DNA from: Fidelibacterota bacterium
Lineage (GTDB): Bacteria > Fidelibacterota > Marinisomatia > SCGC-AAA003-L08 > GCA-2689995
Assembly: GCA_014381925.1 (NCBI GenBank)
Contig: JACNKR010000023.1
Coordinates: 1-55,061, forward strand
Direction: 5' to 3'
DNA length: 55,061 nt
The notes below the pieces were generated by a model. It made no database searches and was not told the DNA's origin. It worked only from the letters and a program-made list of their open reading frames with translations. Shown one piece after another: positions 19,145 through 28,353 of the stretch (position 1 is the stretch's first letter; the number at the start of each line of letters is the position of its first letter). Made by a program: the position numbers and the translations under genes.

Positions 19145-20782
19145 TTACACTTCCTTTATTGATAATTTATTAATTGGACCTGAATTTATTAATTCAGGTT
19201 GATCTGTAATATATTTTTTAAAATTGTTTATAAATAATTCTGCTAGTTTTATTGCCTCAACATCATATTTATCTTTATCTACCCATGCTTCTCGAGGTGA
19301 TAATATTGAGCTTTCAACTCCATTTAATTCAATTGGAATATTTAAACCAAAAATAGGGTCAATCGTAAAATTAGAATTTTCAATTGAACCATTTAAAATA
19401 GCTGTAATCATCGCCCGAGTATTTTCAATACTTACTCTATTTGCACCACTCGACGCAGATCCACCGATCCACCCAGTATTTACTAAATATACATTTGAAC
19501 CAAATTTTTCAATTTTCTCTTCTAATAATTGTGCGTATTTTAACGGATGTAAAGTTAGAAATGGTCCACCAAAACATGGAGAAAATGTAGCAACTGGATC
19601 GGTAATTCCTCTTTCCGTACCTGCTATTTTTGCAGTATATCCACTTATAAAATGATACATTGCCTGGCTTGGAGTTAGTTTGGATACCGGAGGCAAAATA
19701 CCATACGCATCACATGTTAAAAAAATTATTTTTTGAGGATGGCCCGCTCTACTCGGTTTCCCAGAAGCAAACAATGAATTTTCAATATAATCTAATGGAT
19801 ATGATACTCTGGTATTTTCTGTTTTAGATCCATCATCAAAATCAACAATTCGAGTTTCTTCATTATACACAACATTTTCTAATAATGCTCCATGACGAAT
19901 TGCATTATATATATCAGGTTCAAATTTTGAATTTAATTTAATTGTTTTTGCATAACAACCACCTTCAAAATTAAAAATACCATCATCTGCCCACCCATGT
20001 TCATCATCACCAATTAATGGTCGTTCAGAATCAGTTGAAAGAGTTGTTTTTCCTGTACCACTTAATCCAAAAAACAATGCAGTATTTTCATCATTTTTAT
20101 CAACATTTGCAGAACAATGCATAGATAAAACACCCTTTAGTGGTAGATAATAATGTAAAACTGAAAAAATCCCTTTTTTCATTTCGCCACCATATTCGGT
20201 TCCACCAATTATTGCAATTTTTTTCCCTAAATGAAAAATTATAAATGTCTCTGAATTTAATCCATGTTTTTCAAAATCAACATTTTTTACTTCCGACGCA
20301 TTTATTATTGTAAATTCTGGTACAAATTCTTTTAATTGTTCTGTTGTTGGTCTAATAAACATATTGTGACAGAAAAATGCCTGCCAAGGACAAGATGCAA
20401 TGACTCTCAATGGTAATGTATAATTAGGATGGTCACCACCATATCCATCAAAAATATATGAATTATCATTATTCGATTTAGAATTATAATATTGAATTAC
20501 TTTATCGTATAATTCATCAAAAACTTCTTCAGATATTTTTTGATTTACTTCTCCCCACCACAAATTATCTTTTGATGATGGTTCAACAACAAAATATTTA
20601 TCTTTGGGTGATCTTCCTGTATATTGTCCAGTATCAACCATTAATGCACCGTTATGTCCAATTTTTCCTTCACCTTTCAAAATAGATGCTTCCATTAATT
20701 TTTGAACAGGTAGGTTACGATGTAATTTCCCAGGGATTTCAAGCCCTAAATTATTTAATTGATTTTTAATTTTATTACTCAA
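19145..20782 (-). CDS. pckA: Phosphoenolpyruvate carboxykinase (ATP)
   Basis: It converts oxaloacetate and ATP to phosphoenolpyruvate and CO2, the first committed step of gluconeogenesis. Visible motifs in 545 residues are [30 protein letters not shown], the kinase-type P-loop [20 protein letters not shown] (metal-binding Asp), [10 protein letters not shown] and AGTERG. The set is that of the ATP-dependent family, not the GTP enzyme. It lies between xer and hpf with tiny gaps. Confidence 0.97.
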   Translation of the reverse strand: MSNKIKNQLNNLGLEIPGKLHRNLPVQKLMEASILKGEGKIGHNGALMVDTGQYTGRSPKDKYFVVEPSSKDNLWWGEVNQKISEEVFDELYDKVIQYYNSKSNNDNSYIFDGYGGDHPNYTLPLRVIASCPWQAFFCHNMFIRPTTEQLKEFVPEFTIINASEVKNVDFEKHGLNSETFIIFHLGKKIAIIGGTEYGGEMKKGIFSVLHYYLPLKGVLSMHCSANVDKNDENTALFFGLSGTGKTTLSTDSERPLIGDDEHGWADDGIFNFEGGCYAKTIKLNSKFEPDIYNAIRHGALLENVVYNEETRIVDFDDGSKTENTRVSYPLDYIENSLFASGKPSRAGHPQKIIFLTCDAYGILPPVSKLTPSQAMYHFISGYTAKIAGTERGITDPVATFSPCFGGPFLTLHPLKYAQLLEEKIEKFGSNVYLVNTGWIGGSASSGANRVSIENTRAMITAILNGSIENSNFTIDPIFGLNIPIELNGVESSILSPREAWVDKDKYDVEAIKLAELFINNFKKYITDQPELINSGPINKLSIKEV

Positions 20783-20788
20783 ATTAAA

Positions 20789-21685
20789 TTAATTTCCTTC
20801 TGGATGTGCTAAATTATAAACTTTTCTCATATAATCTTTTTGAACATGTGTATAAATTTGAGTTGACTTTAAACTTGCATGCCCCATTATTTCTTTTACT
20901 GATAATAAATCAGTTCCATTTTCTAATAAATGTGTTGCTGTAGTATGCCTTATCGAATGAGGACTTAACCCATCATTATTTGTTGCTAATATTAACATTT
21001 TTTTTATATCATTAAATGTTTTACGAACGCAAATATGGCCAGTTTTTGATGTTTTTCTCTCATTCGGAAACAGAAACTTAGAATTATTTATATATACTCC
21101 CATATATTTTTTTAATGCATTTTTTGCAGGAGATCCTAAAATTACCATTCTTTCAATGCGACCTTTTCCCATAACAGAAATAATCCCTTCTTCAAGGCGT
21201 ATTTTATTTTTTTCAATCGAAACTAATTCTGAAATCCGCATACCTGTGGAATATAATAATTCTAACATCAGTAAATCCTTCACAGGATTTTTACTATGGA
21301 TATCAGGGATTTCCATTAATTTAGCCATTTCTTTTTCTGTTAAATATGCGGGTATTTTTTTTGGTGTTTTTGGAAAACTGATACCCTTTGTTATATTATT
21401 TTCAATAATTTCTTGCTCAACTAAATAACGATATAAAGATTTTATTGAAGCTAATTTTCGTGATAATGTTATAGATGAAATATTTGATTTTGAAATTTTA
21501 CTTAAATAAAATTGTATAGCAGATCTATCTATCAAATGGACTAAAAGTTTTTCATCATAAGATTTTAAAAAAATTGAAAAATTATTTAAATCACTTTTAT
21601 ATGCACGGATTGTATTATCTGAAAAATTTCTTTCAATTTTAAGATAATCTAAAAATTCTTTAATATAATTTCTATGCTTCACCAT
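20789..21685 (-). CDS. xerD: Tyrosine recombinase XerC/XerD
   Basis: At 298 residues it has the N-terminal core-binding SAM-like domain (about 1-95) and the complete catalytic set: Arg in LLYSTGMRISELVSI, Lys in VMGKGRIERMV, His-Arg in LSPHSIRHTTATHLLENG, His in MGHASLKSTQIYTHV, with the nucleophilic Tyr in IYTHV. The chromosomal setting among housekeeping genes fits resolution of chromosome dimers, not an integron or phage. Whether it is XerC, XerD or a single Xer cannot be decided; xerD is the symbol for the nearest length. Its start overlaps the end of rluD by 14 bases. Confidence 0.88.
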   Translation of the reverse strand: MVKHRNYIKEFLDYLKIERNFSDNTIRAYKSDLNNFSIFLKSYDEKLLVHLIDRSAIQFYLSKISKSNISSITLSRKLASIKSLYRYLVEQEIIENNITKGISFPKTPKKIPAYLTEKEMAKLMEIPDIHSKNPVKDLLMLELLYSTGMRISELVSIEKNKIRLEEGIISVMGKGRIERMVILGSPAKNALKKYMGVYINNSKFLFPNERKTSKTGHICVRKTFNDIKKMLILATNNDGLSPHSIRHTTATHLLENGTDLLSVKEIMGHASLKSTQIYTHVQKDYMRKVYNLAHPEGN

Positions 21686-22637
21686 ATTCTTTTAATATTG
21701 ATAAAACGCTTTTCATATCATCTGGAATTGGAGCAACAATCTTCATATTTTGCCCAGTTACAGGATGTATAAATTCTAACAATTCAGCATGTAAAGCAAC
21801 ACGATTAATTTTATTAAATATGCGCGTTAATAACTGATTATATTTTGAATGAAAAGACTTAATTCGTTTTTTTCCACCTGAATAATCACTATCACAAATA
21901 ATGGAATGACCAATCGATTTCATGTGTACACGAATTTGATGAGTTCTTCCCGTTTTCAAACCGACGCTAATATAACTTAATGGAGGATAAAATTCATTTA
22001 ATTTATAAATTGTCAATGCCTCACGACCTTTTGTCAGACTCGTTGTAAATAAAGTTCGATCTGCAGGGTTTCGACAAATATTTGAATCAATTGTTCCTCT
22101 TTCAATTACTTTCCCCCATGTAATTGCTTTATATATTTTTTTAATTTCTCTATTTTCAAATAATTTTGCCATTTTAGTATGTGCATTATCAGTTTTAGCA
22201 ACAATAATTACACCACTTGTATCCTTATCTAAGCGATGAATAATTCCAGGTCTCATAGTATTTATTGCAGATAATTTTTTAAAATGAAATAATAAAGCAT
22301 TTACTAAAGTTCCGCTTTTTATTCCATTTCCAGGATGTATAATTATACCCGCTTTTTTATTAATTACAATATAATGTTCATCTTCAAATAAAATATCTAA
22401 AGGTATATCTTCAGGTTCATTTCTAGTTTCAACTTCTTTTTTAATTTTTCCCTTCAGGTGTTCACCTTCTGAAAGAATCCAACTTGGCTTAACTTTTTCA
22501 CCCTCTATCTGAATAAAACCTTCTTTAATATATTTTTGAATTTTAGAACGAGATAACTCAGGAAATTGATTACTCAAAAATACATCTATTCGCTCACCTG
22601 AGGTTTTAGCTTGAATATTAATTAACAATTCTTCCAT
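21672..22637 (-). CDS. rluD: 23S rRNA pseudouridine synthase, RluD family
   Basis: The 321-residue protein has an N-terminal S4 RNA-binding domain (about 10-70; ERIDVFLSNQFPELSRSKIQKYI) and the RluA/C/D catalytic motif PGIIHRLDKDTSGVIIVAK, whose Asp is the catalytic residue. LKTGRTHQIRVHMKSIGHSIICD follows. RluD-type enzymes modify helix 69 of 23S rRNA. It overlaps xer downstream and follows lspA by one base, an order (lspA-rluD) shared by many bacteria. Confidence 0.93.
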   Translation of the reverse strand: MEELLINIQAKTSGERIDVFLSNQFPELSRSKIQKYIKEGFIQIEGEKVKPSWILSEGEHLKGKIKKEVETRNEPEDIPLDILFEDEHYIVINKKAGIIIHPGNGIKSGTLVNALLFHFKKLSAINTMRPGIIHRLDKDTSGVIIVAKTDNAHTKMAKLFENREIKKIYKAITWGKVIERGTIDSNICRNPADRTLFTTSLTKGREALTIYKLNEFYPPLSYISVGLKTGRTHQIRVHMKSIGHSIICDSDYSGGKKRIKSFHSKYNQLLTRIFNKINRVALHAELLEFIHPVTGQNMKIVAPIPDDMKSVLSILKEYGEA

Positions 22638-22638
22638 A

Positions 22639-23133
22639 TTAATTTTTTATTTTAGAAATTTCTTTTTCTGCAATAAATGAATGAATGAGATATAAAATAA
22701 TTCCAATTGTAATTGCGGAATCAGCTATATTAAAAATATACCACCGCATTGATGGATTTAAACCAACATCAATAAAGTCAATCACACCAGTTACATTTTC
22801 TGGATTTATCATCATCATAATTCGATCATAAATATTTCCTAAAGCACCACCTAATATTAATGCCATCGAAAATTGCAATAACAAATGTTCATTAATTAAA
22901 TGATATAAATAATATATAATATAAATTGTAAAAACAACTGATAAAATGGTTAATACATGAACATATCCACCCAATTTTATTCCAAAAGCCATACCCGGAT
23001 TTTCACAATATGTAAATCGTAAATAATGACCTATTATATTCACAGGTACATATTGATCTAAATTTGTCTTTACCCAATATTTAGTTAATTGGTCTGCAAT
23101 AAAGACTAAAATTGGAACAAAAAAAATAAACAA
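22639..23133 (-). CDS. lspA: Signal peptidase II (lipoprotein signal peptidase)
   Basis: LspA cuts the signal peptide of lipidated prolipoproteins, such as the several in this window. Four membrane spans are visible. The catalytic Asp pair lies in GALGNIYDRIM and IFNIADSAITIG, and ADQLTKYW and NPGMAFG are diagnostic. An ATG at 23187 would overlap the DksA-like gene by more than 50 bases and add a polar tail. TTG at 23133, just after the upstream stop and preceded by GGGAAG, is the likelier start and gives 164 residues, the normal length. Confidence 0.93.
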   Translation of the reverse strand: MFIFFVPILVFIADQLTKYWVKTNLDQYVPVNIIGHYLRFTYCENPGMAFGIKLGGYVHVLTILSVVFTIYIIYYLYHLINEHLLLQFSMALILGGALGNIYDRIMMMINPENVTGVIDFIDVGLNPSMRWYIFNIADSAITIGIILYLIHSFIAEKEISKIKN

Positions 23134-23134
23134 T

Positions 23135-23506
23135 TTACTTCCCTGCAGTTTTACAATTAAAACATTGACTTGTGTGCGGGACCTCATTTAATCGTTCTTC
23201 AGCAATTTTCTCATCACATGTTTTACAAATACCAAAAGTACCATCATCAAGCATTTCAATAGCCCTTTCTAAATATTGTAAATATTCAGTCTCTCTTTTT
23301 AAAAAATAAAATAATTTTTCTCTTTCTTGTTGGTCTGATCCTGCATCAGCCATGTGAGATGAATAAATTGCGTTAACAGAATCTCCTGTAGAAAACCCTT
23401 CAGCTCGCTCTCGCACATCTTTGAGCTCTTCAGTTACTTTTACTCTTTTACCATCAATCATTGTTCTGAATTTATGTAATTCTTTTTCTGACCATTTTTC
23501 AACCAT
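23135..23506 (-). CDS. DksA/TraR family zinc-finger protein
   Basis: The 123-residue protein has an N-terminal helical coiled coil and a C-terminal C4 zinc finger: CKTCDEKIAEERLNEVPHTSQCFNC in parts, with four Cys residues. The family binds RNA polymerase in the secondary channel. The coiled coil lacks a clear DxxDxA tip (the region reads SSHMADAGSDQQER), so it may be a DksA-like rather than a true DksA. It lies two bases from ileS and just before lspA; ileS-dksA-like-lspA is a common arrangement. Confidence 0.85.
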   Translation of the reverse strand: MVEKWSEKELHKFRTMIDGKRVKVTEELKDVRERAEGFSTGDSVNAIYSSHMADAGSDQQEREKLFYFLKRETEYLQYLERAIEMLDDGTFGICKTCDEKIAEERLNEVPHTSQCFNCKTAGK

Positions 23507-23508
23507 TT

Positions 23509-26500
23509 TTATTTTCCTTTATATCGAGAAATTGCAATTGTTGCAGATTTCCCATCTAAATTTATTTTGGATATAAAATCCAATTGTTCAATTGAGTTTA
23601 AATTAATTTCTGTGCCTAGAACTTCATTTAAAAAATACTCACTATTATCTGATAATGCATTTAAAATATTTTTATTAGATTCAATGCTAAACTCAATTCG
23701 ATCTTCAACATTTAGGCCCGAATCTTTTCTAAGGTTCTGGACATACCGAACTAAATCTCTTACAATTCCCTCTTTTTTTAAGACATCTGAAATTGCAGTG
23801 TTTATTCCTACTACAAAATTGTTTCCTGTAGAAACAGCATAATCCCCAACGCCTTGTTCATCTAAAATAAAATCATTGGGCTCCAAATTAATTTCATCAT
23901 CACCCAAAATTATTTTTATTGTCTTTCGTGAAATTACCATAGATAAAAACTCATTTTTATTCTTATTTATTTCACTTACAATACGGCCAACTTTATCGCC
24001 ATATTTTTGGCCTAAATTTTTAAAATTAGGTTTTAAATCATATTTAATTAATTCAGCTTCTTCTTTAACAAAATTCACTGATTTTAAATTCAATTCTTCT
24101 AAAATTTGATCTTCATTTCTTTTTAATAAAGATTGAATTTTATCATCACAAAATAAACTAATATCAGCAAGGGGTTGCCTGTTTTTTATATTAGCCCTAT
24201 TCCGTGCTGACCGTCCTAAACTAACTACCTGTAATAAAGTATTCATTTCAATCAATAAATCTTCATCATGCAAATCTTCATCAAATTGAGGAAATTCAGT
24301 TAAATGTATACTTTCAGGTGCATTTGAATTAACATTCAAAACTAAATTTTTATATATTGCTTCTGTTGTAAATGGAATAATTGGTGCTAAAATACGGATT
24401 GTTTTATCTAATACTTTATAGAGGGTGTCATATGCTGCAATTTTATTTACATCATTTTCACTTTTCCAAAACCGACGACGATTCCGTCTTACATACCAAT
24501 TTGATAAATCATCAATAAAAATCCGAACATCTTTCATTAATTTAAAAATCTCAAAAGATTCAATACAATCTTTTCCAGATTTAGCAAGTATATTTACTTT
24601 GGCTAAAATCCATCGATCTAATTTTGATCGTTGTTCCATTGATACTTCAATTTCATTTGGAATAAATCCGTCTAATCGAGCATAAGTAATAAAAAATGAA
24701 TATGTATTCCATAGCGTTATTAAATGTTTTCTTTCTTCATCCGCCACGGAATAACCAAAATTCAAATTATGTTCTGTCTTTTGGGATGCATAAATCCAAC
24801 GCATGACATCTGCACCCATTTTTTCCGCTGCATCTTCAAACCAAATCGCATTTCCCCAAGATTTATGCATCTCTCGACCTGTTTCATCCCTAACTAATGC
24901 ATGGCCTAAAATTGTTTTAAATGGGGCTTTCCCTTCCATCATTGCTGACATGGAAAGCAAAGAATAAAACCAATTTCTAAATTGCCCCGGGAAACATTCA
25001 ACAATAAAATCAGCAGGAAACCAATCATTCCAATATTCTTTATCTGTATTATATTTTAATGTTGAATAAGGTACAATCCCTGCATCTAACCATGGATTTC
25101 CAACATCTTTTACTCGAGTACCAATTAAACCGGTTTTGGGATGTTTAATTTTTACTTTATCTATCCAAGGTCTATGGGGTGTATTTCCAGAGAACTCATC
25201 CCATCCTTCAACAGCTAATTCTTCAAGCTCATCCTTAGAACCGACTACAAAAAATGAACCATCTTCGAACTCCCAAATAGGCAATGCTAATCCCCAAAAT
25301 CTCTTTTTGGAAATCATCCAGTCACCCATATTATTTAGCCATTCATGCTCGCGTTCTCTACCCCATTCAGGAATCCATCGAATATCATCTACAGTATCAA
25401 CAATTTTCTTTCGCCAATCCATATTAATATACCATTCATCCACCATTCGAAAAACAAGTTCATCACCTGATCTCCAACAATGAGGATAAACATGAGGATA
25501 TTCTTCAACATAAAATAATAACTCACGCGTCTTTAAGTCTGCTATAATTTCATCAATTGTTTCATGATTAGTTGCTGACTTACCATTTAACCAACCAAAT
25601 TTTTCTGAAAAACACGATTCATCATTAAGTGGTGCAATATTTACCATATTTAATTTTTTACCAACCTTATGATCAATATCACCACAACCTGGTGCCATAT
25701 GAACAATTCCTGTACCTTCTCCAGAAACAACAATATCATTTCCAATATTATCTTTACCTGGGTCAACTACTTTATGACATTTAATTGAATTAATCTTTGC
25801 TTTTTCTAATTCAGAGTTTGCAAATGGATAACCACCATTCACCTGTTGAGCTTCTAAGTGATCAAAAGGGCCTTCATATTCCCAACCCACCATTTCAGAA
25901 CCCTTTACTGTCCCCTGAATTTCGTAGCCACCGCGTTCTTTAAAAATTTGCTCAAGTGTTTTTAATTTTGGTACACCTTTTATCCAGTTCTTCTTTTCCT
26001 TAAACTGTTTATCTAATCGTTGATATTTTAAATTATCTTTTGCAAAATAATAAATTGACCCATCATTTGCTTTTAATTTCAAATAATCTAAATCAACATT
26101 TATCGCAGCCATTGTATTTGCTGTTAAAGTCCAAGGCGTTGTTGTCCAGACTAATAAATTTTCATTTTCTTTATTTTTTAAAGGGAATTTGACAAAAATA
26201 GCCCTATGTGAAACTAGCTTTCGACCCTCAATAATTTCCATTTGAGAATATGAAGTTCCAGATCTTCCAGACCAAGGCACAACATCTGCACCTTTATAAA
26301 TTTTACCTTCATTATATAATTTTTTGAGGAAAGACCATATTGTATAATTATTCTCTTCAGACATTGTAAAATATGAATTTTCCCAATCCATCCAATATCC
26401 TAAGCGTTTAGACTGTTCTGTTTGAATTCCAGAATATTTAATTACGCGATCTTTACACATTTGAACGAATTTTTCAATTCCATATTCTTCAACTTCGCGC

Positions 26501-26829
26501 TTTGTTTTAAAGCCTAATTCTTTTTCTACCTCAACTTCAACCCAAAGTCCTTGGCAATCAAATCCATTTTGATAGCGTAACTCATATCCATTCATTGCAT
26601 GATACCGTTGAAATAAATCTTTTAAACTTCTACCCCATGCATGATGAACACCCATTGGATTATTTGCAGTGATAGGACCGTCAATAAATGACCATTTTGG
26701 ACCGCCTTTATTTTTATCACGGCATTTTTGAAATGTATTATTTTTTTTCCAAAAATCAAGAATCTCGTGTTCGAGTTTTACAAAATCTACTTTTGAAGTA
26801 ATCTCTTTGAATGATAATGGTGTTTTCAT
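23509..26829 (-). CDS. ileS: Isoleucyl-tRNA synthetase with divergent signature motifs
   Basis: The 1106-residue class I synthetase charges tRNA-Ile. Overall layout is clear: catalytic domain, editing domain (VWTTTPWTLTANTMAAINVDL at about 228-249 and GTGIVHMAPGCGDIDH), anticodon-binding region, and a C-terminal extension. The family context WSFIDGPITANNPMGVHHAWGR places HHAWG where HIGH is expected, and REMHKSWGNAIWFED where KMSKS is expected. FIVECFPGQFRNWFYSLL also fits. It is cotranscribed with the DksA-like, lspA and rluD genes. The length and motifs mark a distinct IleS subtype; the specificity for Ile over Val or Leu is inferred from overall similarity. Confidence 0.92.
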   Translation of the reverse strand: MKTPLSFKEITSKVDFVKLEHEILDFWKKNNTFQKCRDKNKGGPKWSFIDGPITANNPMGVHHAWGRSLKDLFQRYHAMNGYELRYQNGFDCQGLWVEVEVEKELGFKTKREVEEYGIEKFVQMCKDRVIKYSGIQTEQSKRLGYWMDWENSYFTMSEENNYTIWSFLKKLYNEGKIYKGADVVPWSGRSGTSYSQMEIIEGRKLVSHRAIFVKFPLKNKENENLLVWTTTPWTLTANTMAAINVDLDYLKLKANDGSIYYFAKDNLKYQRLDKQFKEKKNWIKGVPKLKTLEQIFKERGGYEIQGTVKGSEMVGWEYEGPFDHLEAQQVNGGYPFANSELEKAKINSIKCHKVVDPGKDNIGNDIVVSGEGTGIVHMAPGCGDIDHKVGKKLNMVNIAPLNDESCFSEKFGWLNGKSATNHETIDEIIADLKTRELLFYVEEYPHVYPHCWRSGDELVFRMVDEWYINMDWRKKIVDTVDDIRWIPEWGREREHEWLNNMGDWMISKKRFWGLALPIWEFEDGSFFVVGSKDELEELAVEGWDEFSGNTPHRPWIDKVKIKHPKTGLIGTRVKDVGNPWLDAGIVPYSTLKYNTDKEYWNDWFPADFIVECFPGQFRNWFYSLLSMSAMMEGKAPFKTILGHALVRDETGREMHKSWGNAIWFEDAAEKMGADVMRWIYASQKTEHNLNFGYSVADEERKHLITLWNTYSFFITYARLDGFIPNEIEVSMEQRSKLDRWILAKVNILAKSGKDCIESFEIFKLMKDVRIFIDDLSNWYVRRNRRRFWKSENDVNKIAAYDTLYKVLDKTIRILAPIIPFTTEAIYKNLVLNVNSNAPESIHLTEFPQFDEDLHDEDLLIEMNTLLQVVSLGRSARNRANIKNRQPLADISLFCDDKIQSLLKRNEDQILEELNLKSVNFVKEEAELIKYDLKPNFKNLGQKYGDKVGRIVSEINKNKNEFLSMVISRKTIKIILGDDEINLEPNDFILDEQGVGDYAVSTGNNFVVGINTAISDVLKKEGIVRDLVRYVQNLRKDSGLNVEDRIEFSIESNKNILNALSDNSEYFLNEVLGTEINLNSIEQLDFISKINLDGKSATIAISRYKGK

Positions 26830-26959
26830 AAGCCTTAAATTTACGGAATGAAAATTATTTATACATAAAACTATATATTAGAAATTTATATTTAAATTGA
26901 GTTATAATTCATCGTAAAATTATAATTGAACTTTTGTTAATTTAATGTGTAGGAGAGTT

Positions 26960-27271
26960 ATGAAAATTAATTACATTTTATTTATTTTGATATTTTTTCA
27001 ATTATTCCATGCAACAGATGTAAAAAAGATTGAAAAAATTGACAAACGAATGAAAATTAAAAATGAAATTTTAAATAAAAACTTATTGAATTCAACCTTT
27101 CAAAAGCATCCAGAATATATTCAATTAAAAAATAATTTAAAATTAGAATTAAAAAACCTTCGAAATTCACATTTTAAAAATGATTCACTTTATAAAAATG
27201 AAGTCAAACTAATTAAAGCCAAAAATGATTCGTTAATTTTAAATTTATTTAGAAATTTAATTAAAAAATAA
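26960..27271 (+). CDS. Small exported protein of unknown function
   Basis: ATG 26960 is preceded by AGGAG at good spacing, so it is preferred over the ATG at 26945. The 103-residue product has a signal peptide (about 1-18; INYILFILIFFQLFHA) and a Lys/Asn-rich helical remainder. I recognise no family. It is divergent from ileS and stands alone. Confidence 0.6.
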   Translation: MKINYILFILIFFQLFHATDVKKIEKIDKRMKIKNEILNKNLLNSTFQKHPEYIQLKNNLKLELKNLRNSHFKNDSLYKNEVKLIKAKNDSLILNLFRNLIKK

Positions 27272-27410
27272 AGAGGTGTGGCTTAGTCGATTCAAATTCT
27301 AACTATTTTATTAAACCATTCGTTAAATCAATTATGGAATGGAAATAATATCTATTAAATTATCCTAAATTTAATTAAAAATAATCGGCTTACTCGTCGT
27401 GAATCTAATT

Positions 27411-27806
27411 TTAATTTAAAATAACACCACTTGCGGTAAATAAATGTGATAACTCATTTGTTTCTTCATCAATAGAATTTGAATAGATTCCTTGAGCAAT
27501 TACTTTTCGACCATGGCCGTCTTTTGGCATAAAAAATCCGTAATCTTTAAATCGCACAAATATATCTGTTTCATCAGATTCATCTTTTACTGTCATCCAG
27601 CAACCTTTTTTTTGACAAACATCTGTCAATGTACCTGAAATTAAAAACTCTTTTCCTTTATTTTCTTCAGGTGTAGATAAAATATTTGATAACGATGTTT
27701 TTTCTAAAGAAAAATTTACTTCGTCTCCAAACTTTTCACCCTTAACACCATCAGTTGAACATCCAATAAATACTAAAATAATAAATGAAATTAATCTAAT
27801 TTTCAT
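27411..27806 (-). CDS. DUF4920 lipoprotein
   Basis: The 131-residue lipoprotein has a lipobox (FIILVFIGC, Cys at 16) and the DUF4920 pattern: GKEFLISGTLTDVCQKKGCWMTVKD, then VRFKDYGFFMPKD and AQGIY. The two conserved Cys residues (VCQKKGCW) suggest a redox or metal site; biochemical role is unknown. It overlaps the PepSY-type gene upstream by four bases (ATGA). Confidence 0.82.
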   Translation of the reverse strand: MKIRLISFIILVFIGCSTDGVKGEKFGDEVNFSLEKTSLSNILSTPEENKGKEFLISGTLTDVCQKKGCWMTVKDESDETDIFVRFKDYGFFMPKDGHGRKVIAQGIYSNSIDEETNELSHLFTASGVILN

Positions 27807-28216
27807 TTCTTTCCTTTCTTTTTCTTTGTCAAATAAAAAAACATATAAAACCCTGTAACTGAATACACGAGTAATGCGACAGATAATAAATCATAATATA
27901 CCCAACCATATTTACCAAAAATTTCGCCTGAATGAATATCATAAATCACCCACGATAAGGGTACTGAATCACGATCATTTGAAAATTGTTGAGTCACACC
28001 TTGAGCTTTTCTCATATTATCTAATTTTTGTTGATATCGATCTGGTAAAATGGAAGTAGGTACACGGGTTTGAGAGAAAAAATTAGTGTCATGCTCATGA
28101 ATTAAAATAATTCCTGTGAGAGTAATAAGAAAAAAAACGATACTTGTAATTCCCACCACCCATCTTAAATTACTAAAACTATATTTATGGACTAATCGCC
28201 ATGTCTTATAACTCAT
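27803..28216 (-). CDS. PepSY-associated transmembrane protein
   Basis: The 137-residue protein has a first membrane span at about 20-42 (WVVGITSIVFFLITLTGIIL) with HEHD after it, and a second at about 106-128 (LLSVALLVYSVTGFYMFFYL), ending in a basic tail. The layout is that of the short PepSY TM-helix family, with PLSWVIYDIHSGEIFGKYGW as the periplasmic part. Such proteins are often linked to iron or copper uptake and reductive steps. The coupled DUF4920 lipoprotein supports a shared envelope role. Confidence 0.75.
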   Translation of the reverse strand: MSYKTWRLVHKYSFSNLRWVVGITSIVFFLITLTGIILIHEHDTNFFSQTRVPTSILPDRYQQKLDNMRKAQGVTQQFSNDRDSVPLSWVIYDIHSGEIFGKYGWVYYDLLSVALLVYSVTGFYMFFYLTKKKKGKK

Positions 28217-28298
28217 ACTTTTCCCATTTTACCCTCTGTTAAAATTACAATGAATAAAAAATTGGATTACAGAATTAAATTATAAATTTAATTAAAAA

Positions 28299-28324
28299 AA
28301 AGGGAAGCCAAGAAGCTCCCCTTT
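28299..28324 (-). terminator. Terminator after the cupredoxin-like gene
   Basis: A ten-pair stem with one mismatch (28299-28308 with 28315-28324) has a six-base loop and is followed on the minus strand by eight T residues. Confidence 0.8.
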
Positions 28325-28353
28325 AATTTAAAAAGTATATTTAAAAAATGAAA

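Noticed and set aside
20789..21685. Tyrosine recombinase as a sign of an integrated element
   Set aside because: It is embedded and overlapping in a housekeeping operon, has the XerC/D architecture, and no attachment repeats or phage genes are nearby.
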